From Bacteroides finegoldii DSM 17565 (GTDB taxonomy: Bacteria; Bacteroidota; Bacteroidia; Bacteroidales; Bacteroidaceae): a DNA stretch of 64,000 bases. Each line of letters starts with the position of its first letter. Positions within the stretch are counted from its first letter, which is position 1. The position numbers and the translations under genes were made by a program. Positions 43,584 to 51,590 of the stretch are shown piece by piece. The notes under the pieces were generated by a model. The model saw nothing but the letters and a program-made list of their open reading frames with translations, ran no database searches and was not told the DNA's origin. The DNA is taken from contig NZ_GG688319.1 in the NCBI RefSeq assembly GCF_000156195.1, positions 62,001-126,000 on the forward strand, given 5' to 3'.

Positions 43584-44786
43584 ATGGCAACAGTTAAAAC
43601 AAAATTCCGTGCATCCTCCTCCAGTACGAAAGAGGGCACATTGTTCTACCAAGTGATTCACAAGCGTGTACCAAGACAGATACACACCGGTTATAAACTG
43701 TACCCGCAGGAATGGGATGCGGAAAACAAGGAAATCGTGTTCCCTCCCGGGATTGGGGATAATCGCCGCAACTATCTGGCCTCCTTAAAGGATGCCCTTC
43801 GGAAAGACATCAAACGGTTGAAAAGTATTATTTCGCGTCTTGAACGTGCGGACGGATCTTATACGGCAGAGGATGTGGTGGAAAGTTACCTTTCACCGAC
43901 CGATACCCACAGTTTTATATCCTTTGCCCACACGCTTGTCGGGCAGCTGAAACAGATCGGGAAACAATATACGGCATACGAGACAGCCATAAACAGTTTC
44001 ACGAGGTTCCGGAAAGAACAGGACGTTCCCCTGGACGAGGTGGATTCCGACCTGATGATGGCATACGAGGCATACCTCAAATCGAAAGGCATCTGTCCTA
44101 ACAGCAGTTCCTTTTACATGCGTAATCTCCGGGCCATATACAACCGTGCGGTAGATAAGGAGCTGACCGAGCAGCGCAATCCGTTCAAACATGTTTATAC
44201 GGGCATTGACAAAACAGTCAAACGCGCGGTTCCTCTGAGCGTGATCCGCCAGATTCGGGATTTGGACTTGAACTTGCACCCGGCCATGGATTACGCGAGG
44301 AATATCTTCATGTTCTCTTTTTACACGCGTGGCATGTCATTCATTGACATGGCGTTCCTGAAGAAAAAAGACTTGCAAAACGGTGTCTTGTCCTACCGTC
44401 GGCACAAGACCAACCAGCAGTTGTTCATCAAGTGGGAGAAACCCATGCAGGAGTTGATTGACAAATTCGACACCTCCGGGACACCTTATTTGCTACCTAT
44501 TATCAAGAATTGCGACAATGATGCAAGAAAACAGTACAAGAGCGACGCGCATCGGGTAAATCAGAGCTTGAAGAAAATAGGTAAAATGTTGGGACTGGCC
44601 ATATCGCTGACGAGTTATGTGGCACGTCATAGCTGGGCAAGTATCGCCAAAAGCAAGAATATTCCTATCGCTACCATCAGCGAGGCGATGGGACACGATT
44701 CCGAGAACACCACCCGCATCTATCTCGCTTCACTCGACACCACGGTGGTGGACAAGGCAAACAGCCTGATTCTTAAATCACTGTAA
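43584..44786 (+). CDS. Tyrosine recombinase (integrase) of the element
   Basis: The 400-residue integrase has an SAM-like core-binding domain (SFISFAHTLVGQLKQIGKQY) and a catalytic domain. This domain has FYTRGMSFIDM (Arg249), a lysine region (YRRHKTNQQLF), SYVARHSWASIA (Arg348-His349), MGHDSENTTRIYL and the nucleophile Tyr380. The first His of the usual HxxR box is Tyr here, as in many Bacteroides integrases. It resembles Bacteroides conjugative-transposon and phase-variation recombinases, and catalyses insertion and excision. Placed last in the mobilisation region, it suggests that an attachment site lies nearby. Confidence 0.94.
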   Translation: MATVKTKFRASSSSTKEGTLFYQVIHKRVPRQIHTGYKLYPQEWDAENKEIVFPPGIGDNRRNYLASLKDALRKDIKRLKSIISRLERADGSYTAEDVVESYLSPTDTHSFISFAHTLVGQLKQIGKQYTAYETAINSFTRFRKEQDVPLDEVDSDLMMAYEAYLKSKGICPNSSSFYMRNLRAIYNRAVDKELTEQRNPFKHVYTGIDKTVKRAVPLSVIRQIRDLDLNLHPAMDYARNIFMFSFYTRGMSFIDMAFLKKKDLQNGVLSYRRHKTNQQLFIKWEKPMQELIDKFDTSGTPYLLPIIKNCDNDARKQYKSDAHRVNQSLKKIGKMLGLAISLTSYVARHSWASIAKSKNIPIATISEAMGHDSENTTRIYLASLDTTVVDKANSLILKSL

Positions 44787-45155
44787 CAGGGAATTGCATA
44801 AGTGCATCCGTTTATATGGCCATTAAACCGTTACTTTGCCCAAGTTCGGTTTATGGCATATTTTATGTCCTTAAATTCTTACACAAGGATTTCATCTTCA
44901 ACTTTTTATCGTTACAGAGATCCGTTTTTTGCATTATCACATTTCTTATCGGTGCGTTATTTTACCATGCAATGCTTGTTGTTTGCAGACATGTACATAC
45001 ATTCAATCTTGCGGAATACTAAATTTTCTTTGATATGTTAAAGAAACATAAAATCGGGGGGGGGTAAATTACAATCCAACAGTAAATCCGCATCAATGGA
45101 TTATAAATTTCAGTACATTTGATGTATAAAAAACAACTTTATAAAAAGGAAAATT
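44787..45155. other. Non-coding stretch after the integrase, possible attachment region
   Basis: No convincing gene is present; two overlapping short frames (44802-45041 and 44816-45022) are AT-rich with low-complexity translation. The stretch contains a run of nine G's at 45056-45064. It is where one would look for the element's right attachment site, but no repeat matching the 27.8-kb junction was found. Confidence 0.35.
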
Positions 45156-45392
45156 ATGAATAAGAGCATTATTGGCGAAAATGCTGGAATCTTATGGCGT
45201 TTCCTAAGTACAGACGCACATAAAAGATGGGAACTCACGGAAGTTAAAAAAGGTACTGGAATGGATGATATGGAACTGGCCAGCGCGATCGGATGGCTGG
45301 CACGTGAAGATAAAATTCAGTTTGAACTCCAGTACCCAAATGGGAAAGATAAAAAGGCATACGTATATCTTATGCTGAACGTGTATTTCTGA
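45156..45392 (+). CDS. Winged helix-turn-helix protein (DUF2582-like)
   Basis: The 78-residue product contains AGILWRFLSTDAHKRWELTE, then GMDDMELASAIGWLAREDKI and FELQYPNGKDKKAYVYLML. This is the layout of the small winged-helix proteins common in Bacteroidetes. It probably binds DNA as a minor regulator. It looks chromosomal rather than mobile and may mark the right end of the element. Low-complexity AT-rich DNA precedes it. Confidence 0.8.
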   Translation: MNKSIIGENAGILWRFLSTDAHKRWELTEVKKGTGMDDMELASAIGWLAREDKIQFELQYPNGKDKKAYVYLMLNVYF

Positions 45393-45421
45393 AAACAAGA
45401 CCTCCGAGAGAATGAATTGTA

Positions 45422-45451
45422 CCCCAAAAGTTAGACACTGAACTTTTGGGG
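45422..45451. terminator. Strong hairpin, terminator or insertion-sequence end remnant
   Basis: CCCCAAAAGTT (45422-45432) pairs perfectly with AACTTTTGGGG (45441-45451). It lies 30 bp after the winged-helix gene, and a terminator is the simplest reading. The sequence TGTACCCCAAAAGTTAGAC also resembles the ends of IS3-family insertion sequences, but no transposase is present. Confidence 0.5.
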
Positions 45452-45518
45452 GCATTTCGGAGCATCTACGTCAAGAACTCCCCTCACAAATGCAACGTGC
45501 ATGATTTGCCTCCCGTTG

Positions 45519-45846
45519 TATAATTGGCTTCTTTTCCTTCCCCTTCTATCTTCCTTCGGTATCACTTTCCCGTCTCTCTTCTCCGGCAATCCTTGTCGGT
45601 GAGATTTTCCCATGCAAAGGTACAGCGTCCGTCCGGTCGTCAAGTACCGCTGCGCTAACCGGGCCACGAATCAAACGGCAGCCTTCCGCAAATCAAAGAT
45701 TTGGGTATTCCGTCAAATTCCCGGCTTATTTACTTGCCTTTGCCGTCCTTTTCCCGCTATTGGACCCGCATGTAAAATCAATCCCGAAAGGAAGCCGGAA
45801 AGGCTTCGATAAGAGGGAAAAATAAAATCAATCAAAAATTACAATC
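45519..45846 (+). repeat. Leader F, a ~300-bp direct repeat of 62486-62823
   Basis: From CCCGTTGTATAATTGGC to the purine box this segment is nearly identical to 62486-62794, on the same strand. It carries GCAAAGGTAC (45615-45624), CCGGT..ACCGG and CAAATCAAAGATTTG hairpins, GCATGTAAAATCAATCCCG (45768-45786), GAAGCC..GGCTTC and AAGAGGGAAAAA (45811-45822). The ATG of a small gene follows at 45847. The order of elements equals that of leaders A and B. Confidence 0.75.
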
Positions 45847-46245
45847 ATGCGAAACTGGAGCAAAAGCGTGTACGTCATAGACGGTGACGCAAAAGAAGTG
45901 AAAGAACTTTACGGGTTAATGAAAGACCTGGGAAGCCGGAAAGAACCGTTCATTAAAAACGGATTCGGGACTAAATGGCTCGGGTGTATGGTAGATGCTT
46001 TGGGTAAAGACTGGAACGAAGTGAGTTGCCGGGGAGAATGGGCTAATCTTGAAATAAATGGTGACACCTTGCGGTTTACAACAGAAACGGCGTGGACACC
46101 TTGTAACGAAGTGCTTGACTTTGCATGTCAGTTTTTCCGTCACTCCACTACTATTATCAGGCGGAAGAACCGAGATGTGTCATTTATTGTTTCAAACAAC
46201 TCATTACTAAAAAAGGGCTATATCTTCACAGACATGCCCTTTTAA
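45847..46245 (+). CDS. Ferredoxin-like (Api92/DUF1281-type) protein with a frameshifted middle
   Basis: The 132-residue product begins MRNWSKSVYVIDGDAKEVKE and contains WANLEINGDTLRFTTETAWT, a pattern seen in small mobile-element proteins with two beta-alpha-beta repeats. After EVLDFACQFF the frame reads HSTTIIRRKNRDVSFIV. The +1 frame at the same place reads FPSLHYYYQAEEPRCVIY, which is what relatives carry as far as I recall. The family-like SNNSLLKKGYIFTD then returns in the first frame. This suggests two compensating indels near 46130-46140 and about 46185. Function unknown; the gene may be decaying. Confidence 0.65.
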   Translation: MRNWSKSVYVIDGDAKEVKELYGLMKDLGSRKEPFIKNGFGTKWLGCMVDALGKDWNEVSCRGEWANLEINGDTLRFTTETAWTPCNEVLDFACQFFRHSTTIIRRKNRDVSFIVSNNSLLKKGYIFTDMPF

Positions 46246-46458
46246 TGTTGTTAAACTTTAATTACTCCTCTCTTAAAATAGAAGAGACTATGAAATTTAT
46301 TTTGAGAATTTTATATTGTCAAATGAGGTACCAAGACATCTTGAATATGGAAATTAGCCTTTTCACATAGCTGTAACAAGGATAATATTTCAAGAAAAGA
46401 GGTTTTGACACCCTCTACGGATAACGTTCGTTATTACTACGAGAATTTCGATACCTTC

Positions 46459-46926
46459 CTAAAAATCTCGGACTTCATTTTCTATTTCTTCAGGTACCCT
46501 ATCGCAGCGTTCAAATTTTTGTATATCTGATGGGGTATCTTTTATAGTCCAAATCATGGAAGTGGCCAAAAGGTCGGTTACGATATAGGAATTAGCCCAT
46601 TCACCATTGCCGAAATCATAGTCCCCACTAATGATATAGCCTAAATTCTTTTCTTTTTCAATCTCAAAACTACCCGTTTTGAGAATGGGATACATACTGT
46701 CAAACTTATCATACATTTTATAAGTCTTATCCTTACGGCTGAATGTAATGTAGCAGTAACTGCCTGCTTGCAGGGGGGCGCCGTTCCATTCCACTAATTT
46801 CCAAGTCCCATTCAGATTAGCAGCTGTAACGTCCAATGTGGACAGTACTTCTTCTTTATCATCGTCACAGCCTGCGAAACAGAAAAGCATCAAGAAAATC
46901 GTCATTATTCTGAATAAGGTTTTCAT
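46459..46926 (-). CDS. Lipocalin-like lipoprotein (last gene of the peptidase operon)
   Basis: The 155-residue lipoprotein has lipobox LFCFAGC with Cys20 followed by DDDKEE, an acidic tag that directs surface exposure in Bacteroides. The mature part (NLNGTWKLVEWNGAPLQAGS, CYITFSRKDKTYKMYD) is the lipocalin-like beta-barrel pattern of many Bacteroides small lipoproteins. It may bind a small hydrophobic or peptide ligand. It starts 16 bp after the DUF1573 gene and ends the nine-gene operon. The 213 bp to the convergent 45847-46245 gene hold no other gene. Confidence 0.8.
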   Translation of the reverse strand: MKTLFRIMTIFLMLFCFAGCDDDKEEVLSTLDVTAANLNGTWKLVEWNGAPLQAGSYCYITFSRKDKTYKMYDKFDSMYPILKTGSFEIEKEKNLGYIISGDYDFGNGEWANSYIVTDLLATSMIWTIKDTPSDIQKFERCDRVPEEIENEVRDF

Positions 46927-46942
46927 ATCTTGTTTTTATTTT

Positions 46943-47746
46943 TTAGTTTTTAATAATTACTTCTATCGTTTTTTCCGAAGGTTTGCCTATCACACCATCT
47001 ATAATGAGAGAAAGATGTTTTTCCTCAGTATGGAAGCTGGGCAACTTTGTCTTATCAAGTGTAATCACAAGATCACCTTCTTGTCCGGGAGCAAGTACCG
47101 CAGGTTCGGTATGGAATTTTAGGCATGAAGGTAGCAGTAACGCGCTCAGTTTGAGCGGATGGTCTCCACTATTGGCACATGCAATGCGTTCAATGGTGAT
47201 CTTTCCTGCTTTGCTGAATGACACCTGCTTGCGGGTAAGTCGTAGATGTCCCATATTTTGAGGCAGGTGCTTCCATTCATCAGACGAACTTACATAGCCG
47301 CATAGTGACAATCGTGCCACAGGTGAAAAATCGGACAGATTGGTATATACCAATGCTTCTGCATCAACTGTACCCGGTCTGTTCTTGGGATGAAAAGTCA
47401 GGCTAATAATACTTTCCTCATTGGGTGCCAATGGCTTTTTGCTGAATCCGGCAACAGTACAACCGCACGTAGTGGTAACTTTGTTCAACGTAATGGTTTG
47501 CTGACTTACATTCTGAAAATGGAAGTATACGGTTTTAGGTTGACTTTTTTCATTTATGGTACCTACCGATAGACGGCACGTATCAAAATGAAGAAATTCC
47601 CCGGCTTGCTCCAACAAAACAGGATGTACCTTGGCTTCTATCTCTTCACGGGACATTAACCGCCATTCCTGCGCTTTTATTACAGGAATGGAACCGGTCA
47701 ATCCGCCCACAAAGAGTGTCAGTATCATCAATTGTCGCTTCTTCAT
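46943..47746 (-). CDS. DUF1573-domain protein
   Basis: The 267-residue product has a signal peptide (to IKAQE) and an Ig-like DUF1573 domain with FHFQNVSQQTITLNKVTTTC then GCTVAGFSKKPLAPNEESII, including the conserved Cys-Gly-Cys. A second Ig-like module (IERIACANSGDHPLKLSALL) fills the C-terminus. These proteins are exported and often sit in Bacteroides operons of unclear role. It is 18 bp downstream of the S8 peptidase gene and so is co-expressed with it. Confidence 0.88.
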   Translation of the reverse strand: MKKRQLMILTLFVGGLTGSIPVIKAQEWRLMSREEIEAKVHPVLLEQAGEFLHFDTCRLSVGTINEKSQPKTVYFHFQNVSQQTITLNKVTTTCGCTVAGFSKKPLAPNEESIISLTFHPKNRPGTVDAEALVYTNLSDFSPVARLSLCGYVSSSDEWKHLPQNMGHLRLTRKQVSFSKAGKITIERIACANSGDHPLKLSALLLPSCLKFHTEPAVLAPGQEGDLVITLDKTKLPSFHTEEKHLSLIIDGVIGKPSEKTIEVIIKN

Positions 47747-47764
47747 GTCTATTTAATCTCTCGA

Positions 47765-49822
47765 TTATAACCAGCCACTGCCACCAGCATTTTTACGAAC
47801 AGTAATCGTTATTGTCTGTGATTTACTGCCAGCTTGGATAGTCACAGTCGTACTACCGTCTGCAATGCCATTTATAGTTAGTATTGTCTTGTCTACACTT
47901 GTGGTTGCTATATTTTCATTGGCAACGGTACAACTGTAGTTCAGACTTTCTCCATCTATAAAATAACGGGCCAGATCAATGGATGTACTTTTCCCCGTTG
48001 CCAGATATACATTTGGTACAATCATGTCTGAACCGTGATTACCAATAGCCTTGAGCAATGCACCGGCATCTACCAGTCTACCCATTTTCCCTTTACGCTC
48101 TATCAGATTCATTAAAGTTGGAGGGGCGCCAAAAGTCGTGTGATTGTAATAATACAGTTTTTCCACTTTTTCATCGTAGAAGTTATAGAACTGGTCATTG
48201 GCAGTTTCTTTCATCAGTTCAATGAACTCTGCGACCTTGAAGTGGCGACGCTCTTTCACTGCATGCGACAGCCCCAAGGCAGCTACGCCCGATACATGGG
48301 GACAAGCCATGGAAGTACCTTCCATATAAGCATAAGCCGGTTGTCCGTTCTTGATGGCAGTAGAGAGTATCAGACCTTGTGTTTTACCTTCCCAGGCAAA
48401 CTCGTCATCTGCTACCCCTGGCGTGCCGTAGTAGTCACCGTCACCGCCCGGTGCACAGAGGGTAATCTCTTCACCATAGTTGGTATAGCTAGACGGAGTA
48501 AAGTCGGCAGCGATGGCACTGACAGAAATACATTTGGAATAGCCTGCAGGATATGAAGAAGAAGGTGCATATTCGTTACCCGATGCAAAGATAGCCAGAC
48601 CACCATCTATCACACCGTTGGGTGAACCGGCATTGTGGATGAAGTAATCCAGTGCTTCTTTTTCCAGAGGATATTGGTTTTCCCAATCCTGTTCGTCTTT
48701 CGGTCCGGGGGTATAGCCCAGTGCCTCGTTGGCATCCGGTGAGTTGTAACCCCAGCTACACTGCAGAATCACAGCACCATTGTCGGCGGCATACTTGATG
48801 GCTTTGGCTTCAGCTGCCAAGGTACATCCATACGCACCATCGAACAGCTGGCAGGTCATAATCTTAACTCCTGAATTTTCTGTTCCGTCACCGCCGGCAA
48901 TACCACCTACACCTTTGTTATTGCCATTTACTGCTGCAATGGTTCCGGCTACGTGGGTACCATGACCGGTATCTTCTGCCGATGTCCAGCTGATAACTCC
49001 GGTGTTTTTTACAAAGTTATAACCGTAACGGTCACCTTTGTAGCCGTTGCCGTCTTTATCTTCTGTAGAACCTATTTCTTCGGCTTCGTTGGTCCACATG
49101 TTGCCAATCAAATCCGGGTGGTTCCACATTACACCTTCATCGAGTACTGCTACAATGATGGTAGGGTCTCCTTTACACAGTTTCCAAGCTTCGCCGCAAT
49201 TTACGTCTGCACCGGCAATAGCTTCGGCACGTCCTTCTTTTACAAAATCGTAGCTACCCGTATTCTGGTAATGCCATTGGTGTTTCAATCCCGGGTCGTT
49301 GAAGGTCAGTCCTTCGCTGGTACGAGTCACATGTTGCAAATCGCTGGCCGAGAGGTACAGCGGTTTTTTCTTCGGGTCGTAGGCACGCCGGATGATAGGG
49401 TTGCTTTGAATCTTGGAGATTTCACCCAACTTTCTGAGTTGCCGGGCGGCTTCTTTCAAGTCGGTGTCTTTGTCAAAGCGAACGATATACCACAGGTGCA
49501 TACCTGCTTCGCGGGTACGTTTTTCTGTTTTGGGATCTACCGGGAACACTCTTTCAAAGTGATAGGCACCCAGGATGTTGAGTACCTCATCGGTAGAAGG
49601 AATACCCGAGCGGGTGGATACCCCGCCAGCACGCGTCAGTGTCTGGTCCAGGATATCACTCATTTCAGGAACAAACTTGATGAGTAGTTCACCGTCTGCT
49701 GCTCCCATCGGAATTTCAATTTCAGGGACTTGCGGAGTGGTGCTATCGGTCACCCATTCGTTGTCCTGGCAAGAAATAGCCGTCAGGGCACATGCAAGTG
49801 CATAGATATATATTTTCTTCAT
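47765..49822 (-). CDS. Subtilisin-family (S8) serine peptidase lipoprotein
   Basis: The 685-residue lipoprotein has an acylated Cys18 (LTAISCQDNEW). An N-terminal region of about 200 residues resembles a propeptide/inhibitor I9-like domain (AYHFERVFPVDPKTEKRTR). The S8 catalytic domain follows, with Asp228 (AVLDEGVMWNHPDL), His287 (GHGTHVAGTIAA) and Ser504 (GTSMACPHVSGVAALGL). A C-terminal Ig-like, BIG2-type module (SIDLARYFIDGESLNYSC, LTINGIADGSTTVTIQAG) completes it. It is probably displayed at the cell surface or in the periplasm to cut proteins for uptake by the operon's SusC/SusD pair. The triad is intact. Confidence 0.95.
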   Translation of the reverse strand: MKKIYIYALACALTAISCQDNEWVTDSTTPQVPEIEIPMGAADGELLIKFVPEMSDILDQTLTRAGGVSTRSGIPSTDEVLNILGAYHFERVFPVDPKTEKRTREAGMHLWYIVRFDKDTDLKEAARQLRKLGEISKIQSNPIIRRAYDPKKKPLYLSASDLQHVTRTSEGLTFNDPGLKHQWHYQNTGSYDFVKEGRAEAIAGADVNCGEAWKLCKGDPTIIVAVLDEGVMWNHPDLIGNMWTNEAEEIGSTEDKDGNGYKGDRYGYNFVKNTGVISWTSAEDTGHGTHVAGTIAAVNGNNKGVGGIAGGDGTENSGVKIMTCQLFDGAYGCTLAAEAKAIKYAADNGAVILQCSWGYNSPDANEALGYTPGPKDEQDWENQYPLEKEALDYFIHNAGSPNGVIDGGLAIFASGNEYAPSSSYPAGYSKCISVSAIAADFTPSSYTNYGEEITLCAPGGDGDYYGTPGVADDEFAWEGKTQGLILSTAIKNGQPAYAYMEGTSMACPHVSGVAALGLSHAVKERRHFKVAEFIELMKETANDQFYNFYDEKVEKLYYYNHTTFGAPPTLMNLIERKGKMGRLVDAGALLKAIGNHGSDMIVPNVYLATGKSTSIDLARYFIDGESLNYSCTVANENIATTSVDKTILTINGIADGSTTVTIQAGSKSQTITITVRKNAGGSGWL

Positions 49823-49825
49823 AAG

Positions 49826-51577
49826 TTACTTCTTTTGTTCTTCTGGTTTTAATGTTTCGTCTTCTCCTTCCACTTCATATTTCTGTTTGTATAAAGGATA
49901 AGCATCGAAGTAGTATGTAAAGCTACTTGGTTCATCGCTGAATTTTACCGGTGTTCCCTTGGAGTCTTGCCCCATTTCTTGCTGATTGAAAATCAGTACT
50001 TCGGGGAACCAATCCAACAGGTGCGGATGGAAGCGCAACCATTCGGGTATTTTACCTGTAAAGAAGTTCAGGTTCAGTGTCAGTCGCTTCATGTTCGGCA
50101 GAATCTTTGGAATTTCTGGATGTTGGAGCAGATAGTTCAATGTATCACCATATTGTTTCAGATCATCTGCCTGCCAGCTTGTCCTGCCTTCGTAAGTAGG
50201 CAGAGTACCTTCCAGATAATTATAAGAAAGTACCAGCTCTTCCAGATTATCCCACAAGAATAGTTGGTCAATTTCTGTTGGATTCTCGTCCATATTAATA
50301 TGGAAGCCCAGTTCTGTGTCTTTGTTATATTGAGAATCTTTCAGATTGCTTACTGTCCAGCGGCGGTTACCGCTAAATATCAGACTTTTCAGTTTTGGGA
50401 AGTTGTTTTGAGTCAATACAGCGGGTACACCGGTGAAGTTGTTGGCGCTCAAGTCCAGGCTTTCCAGTGAATTTCCCAGTCTGTCGAAATCTTCAGGCAG
50501 TGACACCAAACCATAACCACCAATCTGCAGGTTCTTCAGGTATTCCAGTTCGCAGATATGATTTTCCAAATCGATGCTCAGCAGCATGGTGTTGGCATTG
50601 CCGTATACTTGGAAAGTTTCCAGGTATTTCAGGTATCTTACTTCTTGCGGAAGGGATTCTTTGGTAGTAATGGTACCGAAGTTTACTGAACGGACGCGGC
50701 CTACTGCTTCCGGACCCGGCAACTCCTTGTCTGTCCGTTTCCATAAGCTTACGTTATCCCAGTACATCATGTTTTCGCTGGAGTTGATGGCGATATCCGA
50801 GGCCAGACGTTCGTGTATGGTAAGGATAGCCAGTGAGTCTCCGGCTCGATCGTCAGTAATCACCGGCGAAGCAGCCTGAGTCACCAGAATCGGCGTAATC
50901 GCTACTTCTTCTGCAGATTTTCCGTTCTGTTCCATCGGTTCGAAGTTGATTTTAGCCCGACGTTCTATCCATTCCGGATTCATTTTCCAATCAAAGCGTA
51001 CCTTGTAGGTTTGTGGGCGGGCACTTTCCAGATTGAATACCGGTTCATTCTTCTTTTCTAAAGAAATCCAGTTTTCCAGTGTCACACCCTCTTCGGTCGT
51101 GGTGAGCCATTCGTAGGCAATCTTGAAAGAAACATTGGCAGTAATGATTGCTTCAAAATAACGCTTCTCATACACGTCTGAAGCTTTGAGGTTAACTTCT
51201 GCCTCTTTTACGTGAATCATTTTGCCATAGCCCAACTGAGTAACTGTGATTACCTTGGGAGCTTGTCCTTTCGGTATGAAGCGGATTTCTGCTTCACGCA
51301 CTTCGTTCTTCAGAGCCTCGTCGATGGTGATGACACACTCTGTGTTGCCGAAACCGTTGGCCGGCGAAATGCTCAACCACGGTTCGGATGATTTGGCCAC
51401 CCATTCGCCTTCCGAGCTTACGGTGACCGTCTCCTTGCCTCCTTCTGCATTGGCAGCCACTTCAGTCTTGCTCAGACTGAAGCCGCTGACAGCAGCACTG
51501 TCCTCGTCGTCATCGCAAGCGGTGAACAGACCCAGACAGAGGGCTAATCCTAATGCTATTTTAAGTAAATGTTTCAT
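49826..51577 (-). CDS. Surface lipoprotein with BACON domain and leucine-rich repeats
   Basis: The 583-residue lipoprotein has acylated Cys21 followed by DDDEDS, a surface-export tag. It then has a BACON-type beta domain (EGGKETVTVSSEGEWVAKSS, PWLSISPANGFGNTECVITI) and a leucine-rich repeat region (LEYLKNLQIGGYGLVSLPED, LGNSLESLDLSANNFTGVPA, MKRLTLNLNFFTGKIPEWL). LRR domains bind proteins, and BACON domains bind mucin or peptides. Only 3 bp separate it from the S8 gene, so the two are translated together. It is inferred to capture the protein substrate cut by the peptidase. Confidence 0.9.
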   Translation of the reverse strand: MKHLLKIALGLALCLGLFTACDDDEDSAAVSGFSLSKTEVAANAEGGKETVTVSSEGEWVAKSSEPWLSISPANGFGNTECVITIDEALKNEVREAEIRFIPKGQAPKVITVTQLGYGKMIHVKEAEVNLKASDVYEKRYFEAIITANVSFKIAYEWLTTTEEGVTLENWISLEKKNEPVFNLESARPQTYKVRFDWKMNPEWIERRAKINFEPMEQNGKSAEEVAITPILVTQAASPVITDDRAGDSLAILTIHERLASDIAINSSENMMYWDNVSLWKRTDKELPGPEAVGRVRSVNFGTITTKESLPQEVRYLKYLETFQVYGNANTMLLSIDLENHICELEYLKNLQIGGYGLVSLPEDFDRLGNSLESLDLSANNFTGVPAVLTQNNFPKLKSLIFSGNRRWTVSNLKDSQYNKDTELGFHINMDENPTEIDQLFLWDNLEELVLSYNYLEGTLPTYEGRTSWQADDLKQYGDTLNYLLQHPEIPKILPNMKRLTLNLNFFTGKIPEWLRFHPHLLDWFPEVLIFNQQEMGQDSKGTPVKFSDEPSSFTYYFDAYPLYKQKYEVEGEDETLKPEEQKK

Positions 51578-51590
51578 TTTCCTTTTTTAT

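Noticed and set aside
44802..45041. Short open frames after the integrase
   Set aside because: Two overlapping frames in AT-rich DNA translate to low-complexity Phe/Leu/Ser-rich peptides with no start context. Treated as non-coding.
45422..45451. Complete insertion sequence
   Set aside because: The ends resemble an IS3-type terminus, but no transposase frame or second end is nearby, so it is listed only as a hairpin.
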